Assembly (NCBI RefSeq): GCF_946478885.1
Contig: NZ_CAMLDX010000143.1
Span: forward strand, 1 to 5,878
Source: an uncultured Bacillus sp.
GTDB lineage: Bacteria; Bacillota; Bacilli; Bacillales_B; DSM-18226
DNA: 5,878 nucleotides
Reading direction: 5' to 3'
In this document: in pieces, positions 1 through 5,855 of the stretch
Numbering within the stretch: position 1 is the stretch's first letter
How the letters are laid out: each line of letters starts with the position of its first letter
Notes under the pieces: generated by a model
What the model was told of the DNA's origin: nothing
The model's input: the letters and a program-made list of their open reading frames with translations, nothing else
Database searches by the model: none
Position numbers and translations under genes: made by a program

Positions 1-114
1 GGTGAAAAATGCGGAATAGAACCAAATGATATTATGGTATCTATTGTGACAAACGGTGCAGCTGATTGGAGTTTTGGCTTTGGCGAAGCGCAATTTTTAA
101 CAGGAAAATTGTAA
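1..114 (+). CDS. Tautomerase family protein, C-terminal fragment (cut by window edge)
   Basis: Frame 1 is open from the first base to a TAA at 112-114 and gives 37 residues. They include a P-N-D-I-M segment followed by S-I-V-T-N-G and then [12 protein letters not shown]. This DWSFG-x-G-x-AQF ending is what I recognise from the C-terminus of small tautomerase-family proteins (the 4-oxalocrotonate tautomerase/MIF-like superfamily), whose catalytic residue is an N-terminal proline that lies outside the window. The true substrate of such family members is usually unknown, and nothing here identifies one. The gene is on the same strand as the iol operon, 375 bases upstream of iolA, and probably forms a separate transcription unit because promoters and operators lie between them. 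The family call rests on the C-terminal motif alone. Confidence 0.75.
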   Translation, partial: GEKCGIEPNDIMVSIVTNGAADWSFGFGEAQFLTGKL

Positions 115-120
115 TAGACC

Positions 121-165
121 AGTCTCCTTCCTTATTAATGATAGTAAAAGCTTAACGAGGAGGCT
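121..165 (+). other. Weak inverted repeat after the tautomerase gene
   Basis: AGTCTCCT (121-128) can pair with AGGAGGCT (158-165) to make an 8-bp stem with one G-U pair and a loop of 29 bases. It begins 6 bases after the tautomerase stop codon, where a terminator would be expected. However, the loop is long and there is no T-tract downstream, so it is not a convincing intrinsic terminator. Confidence 0.25.
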
Positions 166-228
166 GATGAATTGATTTGATCATAAGGGGATCATGTGGA
201 AAAAGAGTTAATCATATAAACATGTTAT

Positions 229-242
229 TGAAATCGATTTCA
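229..242. promoter_or_regulatory. cre site 1 (CcpA operator), perfect 14-bp palindrome
   Basis: TGAAATCGATTTCA is a perfect palindrome and fits the Bacillus cre consensus TGWAANCGNTNWCA at every position. It lies 12 bases upstream of the -35 of candidate promoter P1 and 60 bases upstream of the -35 of P2. CcpA-mediated glucose repression through cre elements is established for the B. subtilis iol operon. The palindromic CG-centred core is shared by other LacI-family operators, so a different family member is a possible alternative binder. Confidence 0.75.
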
Positions 243-254
243 TCCAAAGTCAGT

Positions 255-284
255 TTTACAGAGAAAAAATACTCAACATATTAT
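255..284 (+). promoter_or_regulatory. Candidate sigma-A promoter P1
   Basis: A -35-like TTTACA (255-260, 5 of 6 consensus) is separated by 18 bases from a -10-like TATTAT (279-284, 5 of 6). Transcription would start near 291 and leave a leader of about 200 bases before iolA. In that case cre site 1 would sit near -55, and the IolR-type repeat would lie in the transcribed leader. The call rests on hexamer match only, in AT-rich DNA where chance matches are common. Confidence 0.4.
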
Positions 285-302
285 AGGAATATAGAAAAAA
301 GG

Positions 303-331
303 TTGACCGAAAACGTTTTTAGTATTAAGAT
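303..331 (+). promoter_or_regulatory. Candidate sigma-A promoter P2
   Basis: A -35-like TTGACC (303-308, 5 of 6) is followed by a 17-base spacer and a -10-like TAAGAT (326-331, 4 of 6). Transcription would start near 338, a few bases before the IolR-type tandem repeat. The operator would then cover the start of transcription, a standard place for a repressor. This positioning favours P2 as the regulated iol promoter even though its -10 is weaker than that of P1. Confidence 0.5.
308..321. promoter_or_regulatory. Palindromic operator-like sequence inside the P2 spacer
   Basis: AAAACGTTTT (310-319) is a perfect 10-bp palindrome. Within the frame of the cre consensus, 308-321 matches at 12 of 14 positions, failing at the outer T and the C near the end. 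It lies exactly between the -35 and -10 of P2, where a bound protein would block RNA polymerase. A 12-of-14 match alone is expected by chance a few times in a window this size, so position and symmetry are the only real support. Confidence 0.35.
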
Positions 332-340
332 GTAAACGAA

Positions 341-364
341 GATAACCAAAAGATAACCAAAATA
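341..364 (+). promoter_or_regulatory. IolR-type operator: perfect 11-bp tandem direct repeat
   Basis: GATAACCAAAA occurs twice head to tail, at 341-351 and 352-362. Read in the register of the B. subtilis IolR recognition 11-mer (WRAYCAADARD, known as tandem direct repeats), the unit at 343-353 matches 11 of 11 positions and the adjacent unit at 354-364 matches 10 of 11. The repeat is placed just downstream of the predicted P2 start. IolR is a DeoR-family repressor released by 2-deoxy-5-keto-gluconate 6-phosphate, the product of IolC. The sequence match is direct; binding by IolR is inferred. Confidence 0.75.
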
Positions 365-424
365 TGATGAATAATTGAATAGATGTAGTAAATACTATAA
401 GGTTATCAATCTATAACTATATCT

Positions 425-438
425 TGAAATCGATTTCG
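425..438. promoter_or_regulatory. cre site 2 in the iolA leader
   Basis: TGAAATCGATTTCG matches the cre consensus at 13 of 14 positions, with only the last base differing. It shares a 14-base block, TTGAAATCGATTTC, with cre site 1 (228-241 and 424-437). It lies downstream of both candidate start points and about 50 bases before the iolA start codon. CcpA bound here could act as a roadblock to elongating polymerase or cooperate with site 1. Confidence 0.65.
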
Positions 439-475
439 CAAAACCAATTAACCTATTAATTAACAAGCGATTGAC

Positions 476-482
476 AAGGAGG
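476..482 (+). promoter_or_regulatory. iolA ribosome binding site
   Basis: AAGGAGG is an almost full anti-16S match, with 7 bases to the ATG at 490. It is the strongest ribosome binding site in the window and fixes the iolA start there, rather than at the in-frame ATG at 502. Confidence 0.9.
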
Positions 483-489
483 AAGAAGA

Positions 490-1965
490 ATGTCTGAAGT
501 AATGTTAAAAGTAGAAAGATTGAGAAACTATATAAATGGTGAATGGGTAGAAAGCAAAGCTACTAAATATGAAGATGTATATAATCCAGCTAAAAAAGAA
601 GTAATTGCACAAGTTCCTATTTCTACTAAAGAAGATCTTGATTATGCAGTAGAAGCAGCAGCAAAGGCATTTGAAAAATGGAAAAATGTTCCTGTCCAAA
701 AACGTGCAAGAATCCTATTTAAGTTTCAACAGTTGTTGCAAGAAAATAAAGAAGAATTGGCTCGAATCATTACAATCGAAAACGGTAAGAATCTCCCTGA
801 AGCTCTAGGTGAAGTTGGACGTGGAATTGAAAATGTTGAATTTGCAGCAGGAGTTCCTACATTAATGATGGGGGATTCATTGACTACGATTGCAACAGAT
901 GTTGAAATCACAAACTATCGTTATCCAATCGGGGTTGTAGGTGGAATCACACCATTTAACTTTCCGATGATGGTACCTTGCTGGATGTTCCCAATGGCGA
1001 TTGCGGTAGGTAATACATTTGTATTGAAGCCATCTGAAAGAACTCCATTGCTAGCACAAAGAATAGCTGAACTATTAGAAGAAGCTGGCCTTCCAAAAGG
1101 TGTACTTAATATCGTACATGGTGCGCATGATGTAGTAAATGGACTTCTTGATCATCCGGAAGTGAAAGCTATTTCATTCGTTGGTTCACAACCGGTTGGT
1201 GAGTATGTTTATAAACGTGGAAGCGAAAACTTAAAACGTGTTCAAGCTTTAACAGGTGCGAAAAACCATTCTATCATTTTAAATGATGCGGATTTAGATC
1301 TTTCTGTCACAAACGTTGTGGCTTCAGCATTTGGCTCTGCAGGTGAACGTTGTATGGCTTGCTCTGTTGTAACTGTAGAAGAAGGTATTGCAGATGCATT
1401 TCTTGAAAAATTAATAGAAAAAGCAAAGGGACTAAAAATCGGAAACGGCTTAGATGAAGGCGTGTTCTTAGGTCCGGTTATTAGAGAGCAAAACCAACAA
1501 CGTACATTAGACTATATCCAAAAGGGTATGGACGAAGGTGCGAAATTAGTTTGTGACGGTCGTGAAAATGTACCAGAAGAAGGGTACTTTGTGGGACCGA
1601 CGATTTTCGACGGTGTGACTACAGATATGCAAATCTGGAAGGACGAGATCTTCGCTCCGGTACTTTCAATTGTTCGTGTTAAAAACTTAAAAGAAGCAGT
1701 TGAAATCACGAATAAATCAGAATTTGCAAATGGTGCATGTATTTATACATCAAATGCTTCATCAATTCGTTACTTCCGTGAAAATATCGATGCCGGTATG
1801 TTAGGAGTTAACTTAGGTGTTCCGGCACCAATGGCATTCTTCCCATTCTCAGGCTGGAAGTCTTCATTCTATGGAACACTACATGCGAATGGAAAAGATA
1901 GTGTTGATTTCTATACTCGCAAAAAAGTTGTTACAGCTAACTACAAAGCACCATCATTTGAATAA
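490..1965 (+). CDS. iolA: CoA-acylating methylmalonate/malonate-semialdehyde dehydrogenase
   Basis: IolA (also called MmsA) oxidises malonate semialdehyde with NAD+ and CoA to acetyl-CoA and CO2, the last step of inositol breakdown; it also turns methylmalonate semialdehyde into propionyl-CoA. The 491 residues are close to the roughly 487 of B. subtilis IolA. ALDH landmarks are all visible: PFNFP with N157, the cofactor-site K180 in LKPSE, catalytic C288 in GERCMA, and E386 in DEIFAP. R287 next to the cysteine and R111 in GRGIE correspond to the two arginines associated with semialdehyde binding in this family. The glutamate general base of hydrolytic ALDHs (ELGGK) is absent; the segment reads LTGAK at 254-258, as expected for an enzyme that passes its acyl group to CoA rather than water. 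The [12 protein letters not shown] block (451-462) is typical of the subfamily. The protein is cytoplasmic, with no signal peptide. It is the first gene of the operon. Confidence 0.96.
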   Translation: MSEVMLKVERLRNYINGEWVESKATKYEDVYNPAKKEVIAQVPISTKEDLDYAVEAAAKAFEKWKNVPVQKRARILFKFQQLLQENKEELARIITIENGKNLPEALGEVGRGIENVEFAAGVPTLMMGDSLTTIATDVEITNYRYPIGVVGGITPFNFPMMVPCWMFPMAIAVGNTFVLKPSERTPLLAQRIAELLEEAGLPKGVLNIVHGAHDVVNGLLDHPEVKAISFVGSQPVGEYVYKRGSENLKRVQALTGAKNHSIILNDADLDLSVTNVVASAFGSAGERCMACSVVTVEEGIADAFLEKLIEKAKGLKIGNGLDEGVFLGPVIREQNQQRTLDYIQKGMDEGAKLVCDGRENVPEEGYFVGPTIFDGVTTDMQIWKDEIFAPVLSIVRVKNLKEAVEITNKSEFANGACIYTSNASSIRYFRENIDAGMLGVNLGVPAPMAFFPFSGWKSSFYGTLHANGKDSVDFYTRKKVVTANYKAPSFE

Positions 1966-1977
1966 GATTTAAGCAAT

Positions 1978-2000
1978 CGACTTGTTTCCTAGTCGTTTTT
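1978..2000 (+). terminator. Short hairpin with T-tract between iolA and iolB (attenuator-like)
   Basis: CGACT (1978-1982) pairs with AGTCG (1991-1995) around an 8-base loop and is followed directly by five T residues (1996-2000). The layout is that of an intrinsic terminator, but the 5-bp stem is short, so read-through into iolB is likely. It starts 12 bases after the iolA stop, in an 81-base gap that is the longest between genes of this operon. A partial stop here would make iolA mRNA more abundant than iolBCD mRNA. Confidence 0.45.
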
Positions 2001-2030
2001 AGAATAATAGCCAATCATACATGACGAAAT

Positions 2031-2044
2031 AGGAGTTGAAAGGA
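2031..2044 (+). promoter_or_regulatory. iolB ribosome binding site (loosely spaced)
   Basis: AGGAG at 2031-2035 lies 11 bases before the iolB ATG, slightly far. A second purine run, AAAGGA at 2039-2044, ends only 2 bases before the ATG, which is too close. The first is the likelier site. Confidence 0.6.
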
Positions 2045-2046
2045 TA

Positions 2047-2865
2047 ATGAGCAAACTACTCCGAAAACAAACTGCAATTGAAATATCACCAGGAGTAAAG
2101 ATCGTTCATGAAGTGACAAGAGAAAATTCACCATTAGAATATGTTGCAATGAAAGTGATAGACTTAGCTCCAGGGGCGAGCTTCCGAGAGAAATTAAGTA
2201 AAATGGAATGCTGCATTGTTGCATTAACAGGGAAAATTTCAGTTACAGACGGTACAGAAACTTTTGAAAACATTGGAACAAGAGAAAGTGTTTTCGAAAA
2301 AAAACCAACAGATAGTGTGTATATTTCAATTGACCGTTCATTTGCCATAGAAGCGGTGACAAAAGCACGTATAATCCTTTGCTATTCACCATCAGAAAAG
2401 CAATTGCCAACAAGACTTATTAAAGCGGAAGATAACAGCATTGAAAATAGAGGGAAATATAATAATAAACGTTTAGTACACAATATTTTACCTGACAATG
2501 ATCCATCTGCAGATCGTTTACTGGTCGTAGAAGTGTTTACGGAAAGCGGAAATTGGTCTAGCTATCCTCCGCATAAACATGATCAAGACAACTTACCGCA
2601 TGAGTCGTTTTTAGAGGAAACTTATTACCATGAAATGAATCCAAGACAAGGCTTTGTGTTCCAACGTGTATATACAGACAATCGGTCGCTTGATGAAACA
2701 ATGGCAGTTGAAAATGGGGATGTTGTAATAGTGCCGGTAGGCTATCATCCTGTAGCGGTTCCAGATGGATACGAATCTTATTATTTAAACATTATGGCAG
2801 GACCAAAACGTATTTGGAAGTTCCATAACGAACCTGCTCATGAATGGATTCTAGAACGTAAATAA
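2047..2865 (+). CDS. iolB: 5-deoxy-glucuronate isomerase
   Basis: IolB converts 5-deoxy-D-glucuronate, the product of IolD, into 2-deoxy-5-keto-D-gluconate, the substrate of IolC. The 272 residues match the usual length (about 271 in B. subtilis). The protein belongs to the cupin fold. The C-terminal cupin carries the family block WSSYPPHKHD (170-179) with H176 and H178, the acidic pair E190-E191 in LEETYYHEM, and H234 in VGYHPV. These histidines and one glutamate are the expected metal ligands; which of the two glutamates binds I infer only from the motif. The N-terminal half (1-115) forms the second, more divergent cupin domain. The protein is cytoplasmic. The ATG at 2047 is supported by an upstream AGGAG. 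It follows iolA after an 81-base gap with a terminator-like hairpin and precedes iolC by 23 bases. No disruption is seen, although an 8-base A-run lies at 2297-2304. Confidence 0.95.
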   Translation: MSKLLRKQTAIEISPGVKIVHEVTRENSPLEYVAMKVIDLAPGASFREKLSKMECCIVALTGKISVTDGTETFENIGTRESVFEKKPTDSVYISIDRSFAIEAVTKARIILCYSPSEKQLPTRLIKAEDNSIENRGKYNNKRLVHNILPDNDPSADRLLVVEVFTESGNWSSYPPHKHDQDNLPHESFLEETYYHEMNPRQGFVFQRVYTDNRSLDETMAVENGDVVIVPVGYHPVAVPDGYESYYLNIMAGPKRIWKFHNEPAHEWILERK

Positions 2866-2870
2866 GTGAC

Positions 2871-2876
2871 GAGGAG
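2871..2876 (+). promoter_or_regulatory. iolC ribosome binding site (decides the start codon)
   Basis: GAGGAG sits 5 bases after the iolB stop. It directly abuts an in-frame TTG at 2877, leaving no spacer, so that TTG cannot be its start. The ATG at 2889 is 12 bases away, which is somewhat long but usable, and is the better start. Confidence 0.7.
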
Positions 2877-2888
2877 TTGCTAAATAAC

Positions 2889-3887
2889 ATGAAGATTGAA
2901 TTTAATTCAAATAAAGAATTTGACATCATCGCAATTGGTCGTGCGTGTATCGACTTGAATGCAGTGGAATATAACCGTCCAATGGAAGAAACGATGACAT
3001 TCAAAAAATATGTCGGTGGTTCACCAGCAAATATTGCCATTGGAACGTCAAAATTAGGTTTAAAAGCTGGATTTATCGGTAAATTATCAGATGACCAGCA
3101 TGGACGTTTTATTGAACAATATATGAGCAGTGTTGGTGTAGATACATCACAAATGGTTGTAGATCGAGAAGGCCATAAAGCTGGATTAACTTTTACAGAA
3201 ATTAAGAGTCCGGAAGAATGCAGTATTTTAATGTATCGTGAAGAGGTAGCCGATCTTTACTTAACTGCATCTGAAGTGAGCGAAGACTATATTAAAAAGG
3301 CAAAGATTCTTCTTGTCTCAGGTACAGCTTTGGCAAAAAGTCCTTCACGTGAAGCGGTATTAAAGGCCATTCATATAGCAAAGAAAAATGATGTAAAAGT
3401 AATATTTGAATTAGACTATCGTCCATATACATGGGTATCACCGGAAGAAACATCTGTTTACTATACATTAGTTGCCGAGAAGGCAGATGTGGTTGTAGGG
3501 ACACGTGATGAATTTGATGCTATGGAAAATCGTAAAGATGGCAGCAATGAGGATACTGTAAGCCATTTATTTAAACATTCTCCAGAGTTAGTGGTCATTA
3601 AACATGGTGTTGAAGGTTCATATGCCTATGCAAAATCAGGGGAAGTATTTAGAGGCCATGCTTACTTAACGAAGGTATTAAAAACATTTGGTGCAGGTGA
3701 CTCTTATGCTTCAGCCTTCTTATATGCATTAATTAATGGGAAAGATATTGAAACAGCACTTAAATTCGGTAGTGCCTCTGCTGCAATTGTTGTAAGCAAA
3801 CACAGTTCATCTGAAGCGATGCCAACAGTCGAAGAAATTGAACAATTAATTGATGAACGATCTAAAGTAACAGCCACAAATCAGTAA
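2889..3887 (+). CDS. iolC: 5-dehydro-2-deoxygluconokinase (PfkB family)
   Basis: IolC phosphorylates 2-deoxy-5-keto-D-gluconate with ATP to its 6-phosphate. In B. subtilis that product is both the IolJ aldolase substrate and the inducer that releases IolR. From the ATG at 2889 the protein has 332 residues, near the roughly 325 of B. subtilis IolC. It is a PfkB/ribokinase-type sugar kinase. The N-terminal substrate region carries GRACIDLN (17-24) and the first family signature YVGGSPANIAIG (41-52). The second signature TFGAGDSYASAF (266-277) holds the anion-hole glycines and catalytic base D271. DYRPYTW (176-182) is typical of IolC. The open frame extends four codons upstream to a TTG at 2877, but that codon touches the ribosome binding site, so I place the start at 2889. 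The protein is cytoplasmic and tightly packed between iolB (23 bases) and iolD (13 bases), consistent with co-transcription. Confidence 0.94.
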   Translation: MKIEFNSNKEFDIIAIGRACIDLNAVEYNRPMEETMTFKKYVGGSPANIAIGTSKLGLKAGFIGKLSDDQHGRFIEQYMSSVGVDTSQMVVDREGHKAGLTFTEIKSPEECSILMYREEVADLYLTASEVSEDYIKKAKILLVSGTALAKSPSREAVLKAIHIAKKNDVKVIFELDYRPYTWVSPEETSVYYTLVAEKADVVVGTRDEFDAMENRKDGSNEDTVSHLFKHSPELVVIKHGVEGSYAYAKSGEVFRGHAYLTKVLKTFGAGDSYASAFLYALINGKDIETALKFGSASAAIVVSKHSSSEAMPTVEEIEQLIDERSKVTATNQ

Positions 3888-3900
3888 GAGGTGAACGTCC

Positions 3901-5811
3901 ATGGGGAAAATTAGATTAACAACTGCCCAAGCCTTAATCAAATTTTTAAATCAACAATATATCTATGTTGATGGAGAAGAATTCCCATTCGTTGAAGGTA
4001 TTTTTACTGTGTTCGGACATGGAAATGTATTAGGGATTGGTCAAGCACTCGAGCAAGATGCAGGTCATTTAAAGGTTTTTCAAGGGAAAAATGAGCAGGG
4101 GATGGCACACGCTGCCATTGCTTATAGTAAACAAATGCTACGACACAAAATTTATGCTGTGACAACTTCTGTCGGACCGGGTTCAGCTAATTTAGCAGCA
4201 GCGGCGGGCACAGCCCTAGCAAACAATATCCCTGTGTTATTTTTACCAGGGGATACCTTTGCCTCAAGACAGCCCGATCCCGTTTTACAGCAAATTGAAC
4301 AAGAATACAGTTTGGCAGTTACAACCAATGATCTATTGAAACCTGTTTCAAGATATTGGGATCGTATTACACGTCCCGAACAATTAATGTCTAGTTTAAT
4401 CCGTGCTTTTGAAGTGATGACAGACCCTGGTAAAGCAGGCCCTGCCACTATTTGTCTTGCACAAGATGTTGAAGGGGAAGCGTTTGATTATGATGAAAAA
4501 TTCTTTGAAAAGCGTGTTCATTATCTGGATAGAAAACCGCCTGTTGAAAGAGAACTAAAGGGTGCGGCTGAGTTAATAAGAGCAAGCAAAAAGCCAGTTA
4601 TTCTTATTGGTGGTGGGGCAAAATATTCAGGAGCTCGGGACATTTTAATCTCTCTATCCGAAAAACACAATATTCCTTTAGTGGAAACACAAGCTGGTAA
4701 GGCAACAGTAGAGTCTTCTTTTAAAATGAATCTGGGTGGAATGGGAGTTACAGGTACATTAGCGGCTAATAAAGCAGCTCGCCAGGCAGATTTAATTATT
4801 GGGATTGGTACAAGATATACTGATTTTGCGACATCATCAAAAACAGCATTTAAATTTGATACAACAAAGTTTTTAAATATCAATATCAGCCGTTTGCAAG
4901 CATATAAATTAGATGCCTTTCAAGTGGTTGCAGATGCAAAAACGACATTAGAGCAATTGGCACCGCTTTTAGAAGGATATCAAAGTGAATTCGGCTCTAT
5001 CATTAAGGAATTGAAAGAAGAATGGAATAATGAACGTGACCGTTTAAGTAAAGTAACCTTTACCCGTGATCATTTTGATCCGGAAATCAAACACCATTTC
5101 TCTCAAGAAATTTTGAATGAATATGCTGATGCACTTCATACTGAATTGGCTCAAACGACCGCCTTAATCGCTGTTAATGATGCAATTTCACCTGATAGCA
5201 CGATTATTACTGCAGCTGGGTCTATTCCGGGAGATGTACAGCGTATTTGGAATTCAACTGTCCCAAATACTTATAATGTAGAATACGGTTATTCTTGTAT
5301 GGGTTATGAAATTTCTGGGGCATTAGGTGTTAAGTTGGCCAATCCGGAAAAAGAAGTGTATTCACTTGTAGGTGATGGCAGCTTCCTATTATTGCACTCT
5401 GAATTGGTCACAGCTATTCAATATAATCAGAAAATTAATGTGGTGCTTTTTGATAATTCAGGTTTTGGATGTATTAACAATTTACAAATGGCTCATGGTA
5501 GTGGAAGCTATTTTTGTGAATTTAGAACACATGATAATAAAATCTTAAATATTGATTTTGCAAAAGTAGCAGAAGGTTATGGTGCGAAAACATACCGCGT
5601 AAATACGATTGAACAATTAAAAGAAGCTTTGAAAGATGCGAAGAAACAAAAAGTATCCACTTTAATCGATATTAAAGTGCTACCAAAAACGATGACAGAT
5701 GGTTATGACAGCTGGTGGAATGTCGGAGTGTCTGAGGTATCCGATAAAGAAAGTATCTTAAAGGCATATGAATTAAGACAGCAAAAATTAGAAACGGCAA
5801 AGCAATACTAA
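3901..5811 (+). CDS. iolD: 3D-(3,5/4)-trihydroxycyclohexane-1,2-dione acylhydrolase (ThDP-dependent)
   Basis: IolD hydrolytically opens the ring of trihydroxycyclohexane-1,2-dione, made by IolE, to give 5-deoxy-glucuronate for IolB. The 636 residues match the family (about 637 in B. subtilis). It has the three-part architecture of acetolactate-synthase-like thiamine diphosphate enzymes. The N-terminal pyrimidine-binding domain (roughly 1-190) holds the catalytic glutamate E65 in GKNEQGMAHAA. The central domain (about 215-355) includes LIGGGAKYSG (235-244). The C-terminal pyrophosphate-binding domain has the ThDP motif starting at G491-D492-G493 and ending at D518-N519, with D492 and N519 as the expected Mg2+ ligands. 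GAGGTGA at 3888-3894, right after the iolC stop, gives a 6-base spacer to the ATG. The protein is cytoplasmic. No frameshift or missing catalytic residue is seen. It is the last complete gene in the window and is followed by a strong hairpin. Confidence 0.96.
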   Translation: MGKIRLTTAQALIKFLNQQYIYVDGEEFPFVEGIFTVFGHGNVLGIGQALEQDAGHLKVFQGKNEQGMAHAAIAYSKQMLRHKIYAVTTSVGPGSANLAAAAGTALANNIPVLFLPGDTFASRQPDPVLQQIEQEYSLAVTTNDLLKPVSRYWDRITRPEQLMSSLIRAFEVMTDPGKAGPATICLAQDVEGEAFDYDEKFFEKRVHYLDRKPPVERELKGAAELIRASKKPVILIGGGAKYSGARDILISLSEKHNIPLVETQAGKATVESSFKMNLGGMGVTGTLAANKAARQADLIIGIGTRYTDFATSSKTAFKFDTTKFLNINISRLQAYKLDAFQVVADAKTTLEQLAPLLEGYQSEFGSIIKELKEEWNNERDRLSKVTFTRDHFDPEIKHHFSQEILNEYADALHTELAQTTALIAVNDAISPDSTIITAAGSIPGDVQRIWNSTVPNTYNVEYGYSCMGYEISGALGVKLANPEKEVYSLVGDGSFLLLHSELVTAIQYNQKINVVLFDNSGFGCINNLQMAHGSGSYFCEFRTHDNKILNIDFAKVAEGYGAKTYRVNTIEQLKEALKDAKKQKVSTLIDIKVLPKTMTDGYDSWWNVGVSEVSDKESILKAYELRQQKLETAKQY

Positions 5812-5813
5812 TT

Positions 5814-5855
5814 GATGATGTAAAGGTTTGTGAGAGTTCAGAAACCTTTATCATC
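5814..5855 (+). terminator. Strong hairpin after iolD without a T-tract
   Basis: TAAAGGTTT (5821-5829) pairs perfectly with AAACCTTTA (5842-5850). Outside this 9-bp stem, GATGA (5814-5818) pairs with TCATC (5851-5855) across a 2-base bulge. Inside, TGA (5831-5833) pairs with TCA (5838-5840), after a G-G mismatch, around a GAGT loop. It begins 2 bases after the iolD stop. No run of T follows on either strand, so it does not look like a standard intrinsic terminator. It may instead be an intercistronic stabiliser or processing site before a following iol gene; the window ends in AAGAGAG (5872-5878), which could be the beginning of a ribosome binding site. Confidence 0.5.

Larger units (their letters stand above)
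115..489 (+). promoter_or_regulatory. iol operon control region and 5' leader (non-coding)
   Basis: These 375 bases between the tautomerase stop and iolA contain no credible ORF on either strand. Reading left to right they hold a weak inverted repeat, a perfect cre palindrome, two candidate promoters, a LacI/CcpA-like palindrome inside the second promoter, an IolR-type tandem repeat, a second cre-like palindrome in the transcribed leader, and the iolA ribosome binding site. Each is listed separately. No divergent iolR gene is present, unlike the iolRS/iol divergon of B. subtilis, so any IolR would have to be encoded elsewhere. Confidence 0.8.

Noticed and set aside
156..175. Possible short ORF after AGGAGG (158-163), with ATG at 167
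   Set aside because: The frame stops after two codons (ATG AAT TGA) and the spacer to the ATG is only 3 bases. No peptide gene is supported.
375..401. Third promoter-like pair TTGAAT (375-380) and TATAAG (396-401)
   Set aside because: The spacer is only 15 bases and the -35 matches 4 of 6 positions, which is too weak to list in such AT-rich DNA.
441..451. Extra IolR-like 11-mer AAACCAATTAA in the leader
   Set aside because: It fits 10 of 11 positions of a degenerate consensus, but it is single rather than tandem and unlike the 341-364 repeat, so chance is the simpler explanation.
471..476. Perfect TTGACA -35 hexamer just before the iolA ribosome binding site
   Set aside because: No -10-like hexamer lies at 16-18 bases downstream, and transcription from it would start within iolA. 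It is probably incidental.
777..790. cre-like match inside iolA (CGAAAACGGTAAGA)
   Set aside because: It matches only 12 of 14 cre positions, lacking the outer T and the C. By my estimate a couple of matches of this quality are expected by chance in a window this size, and it is constrained by coding sequence.
2292..2304. TTTTCGAAAA palindrome with an 8-base A-run inside iolB, possible slippage site
   Set aside because: The reading frame runs through it intact and the protein has the normal family length. It is ordinary lysine-rich coding sequence.
2348..2361. cre-like match inside iolB (TAGAAGCGGTGACA)
   Set aside because: It is 12 of 14 and not symmetrical. A cre within iolB is known in B. 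subtilis, which made it worth looking for, but this match is no better than chance.
4152..4883. Long minus-strand open frames opposite iolD (4152-4448 and 4521-4883)
   Set aside because: They lie entirely within the confidently identified iolD, have no recognisable motifs in translation and no ribosome binding site that I could see. They are shadows of the coding strand, as are the other minus-strand open frames opposite iolA, iolB and iolC.
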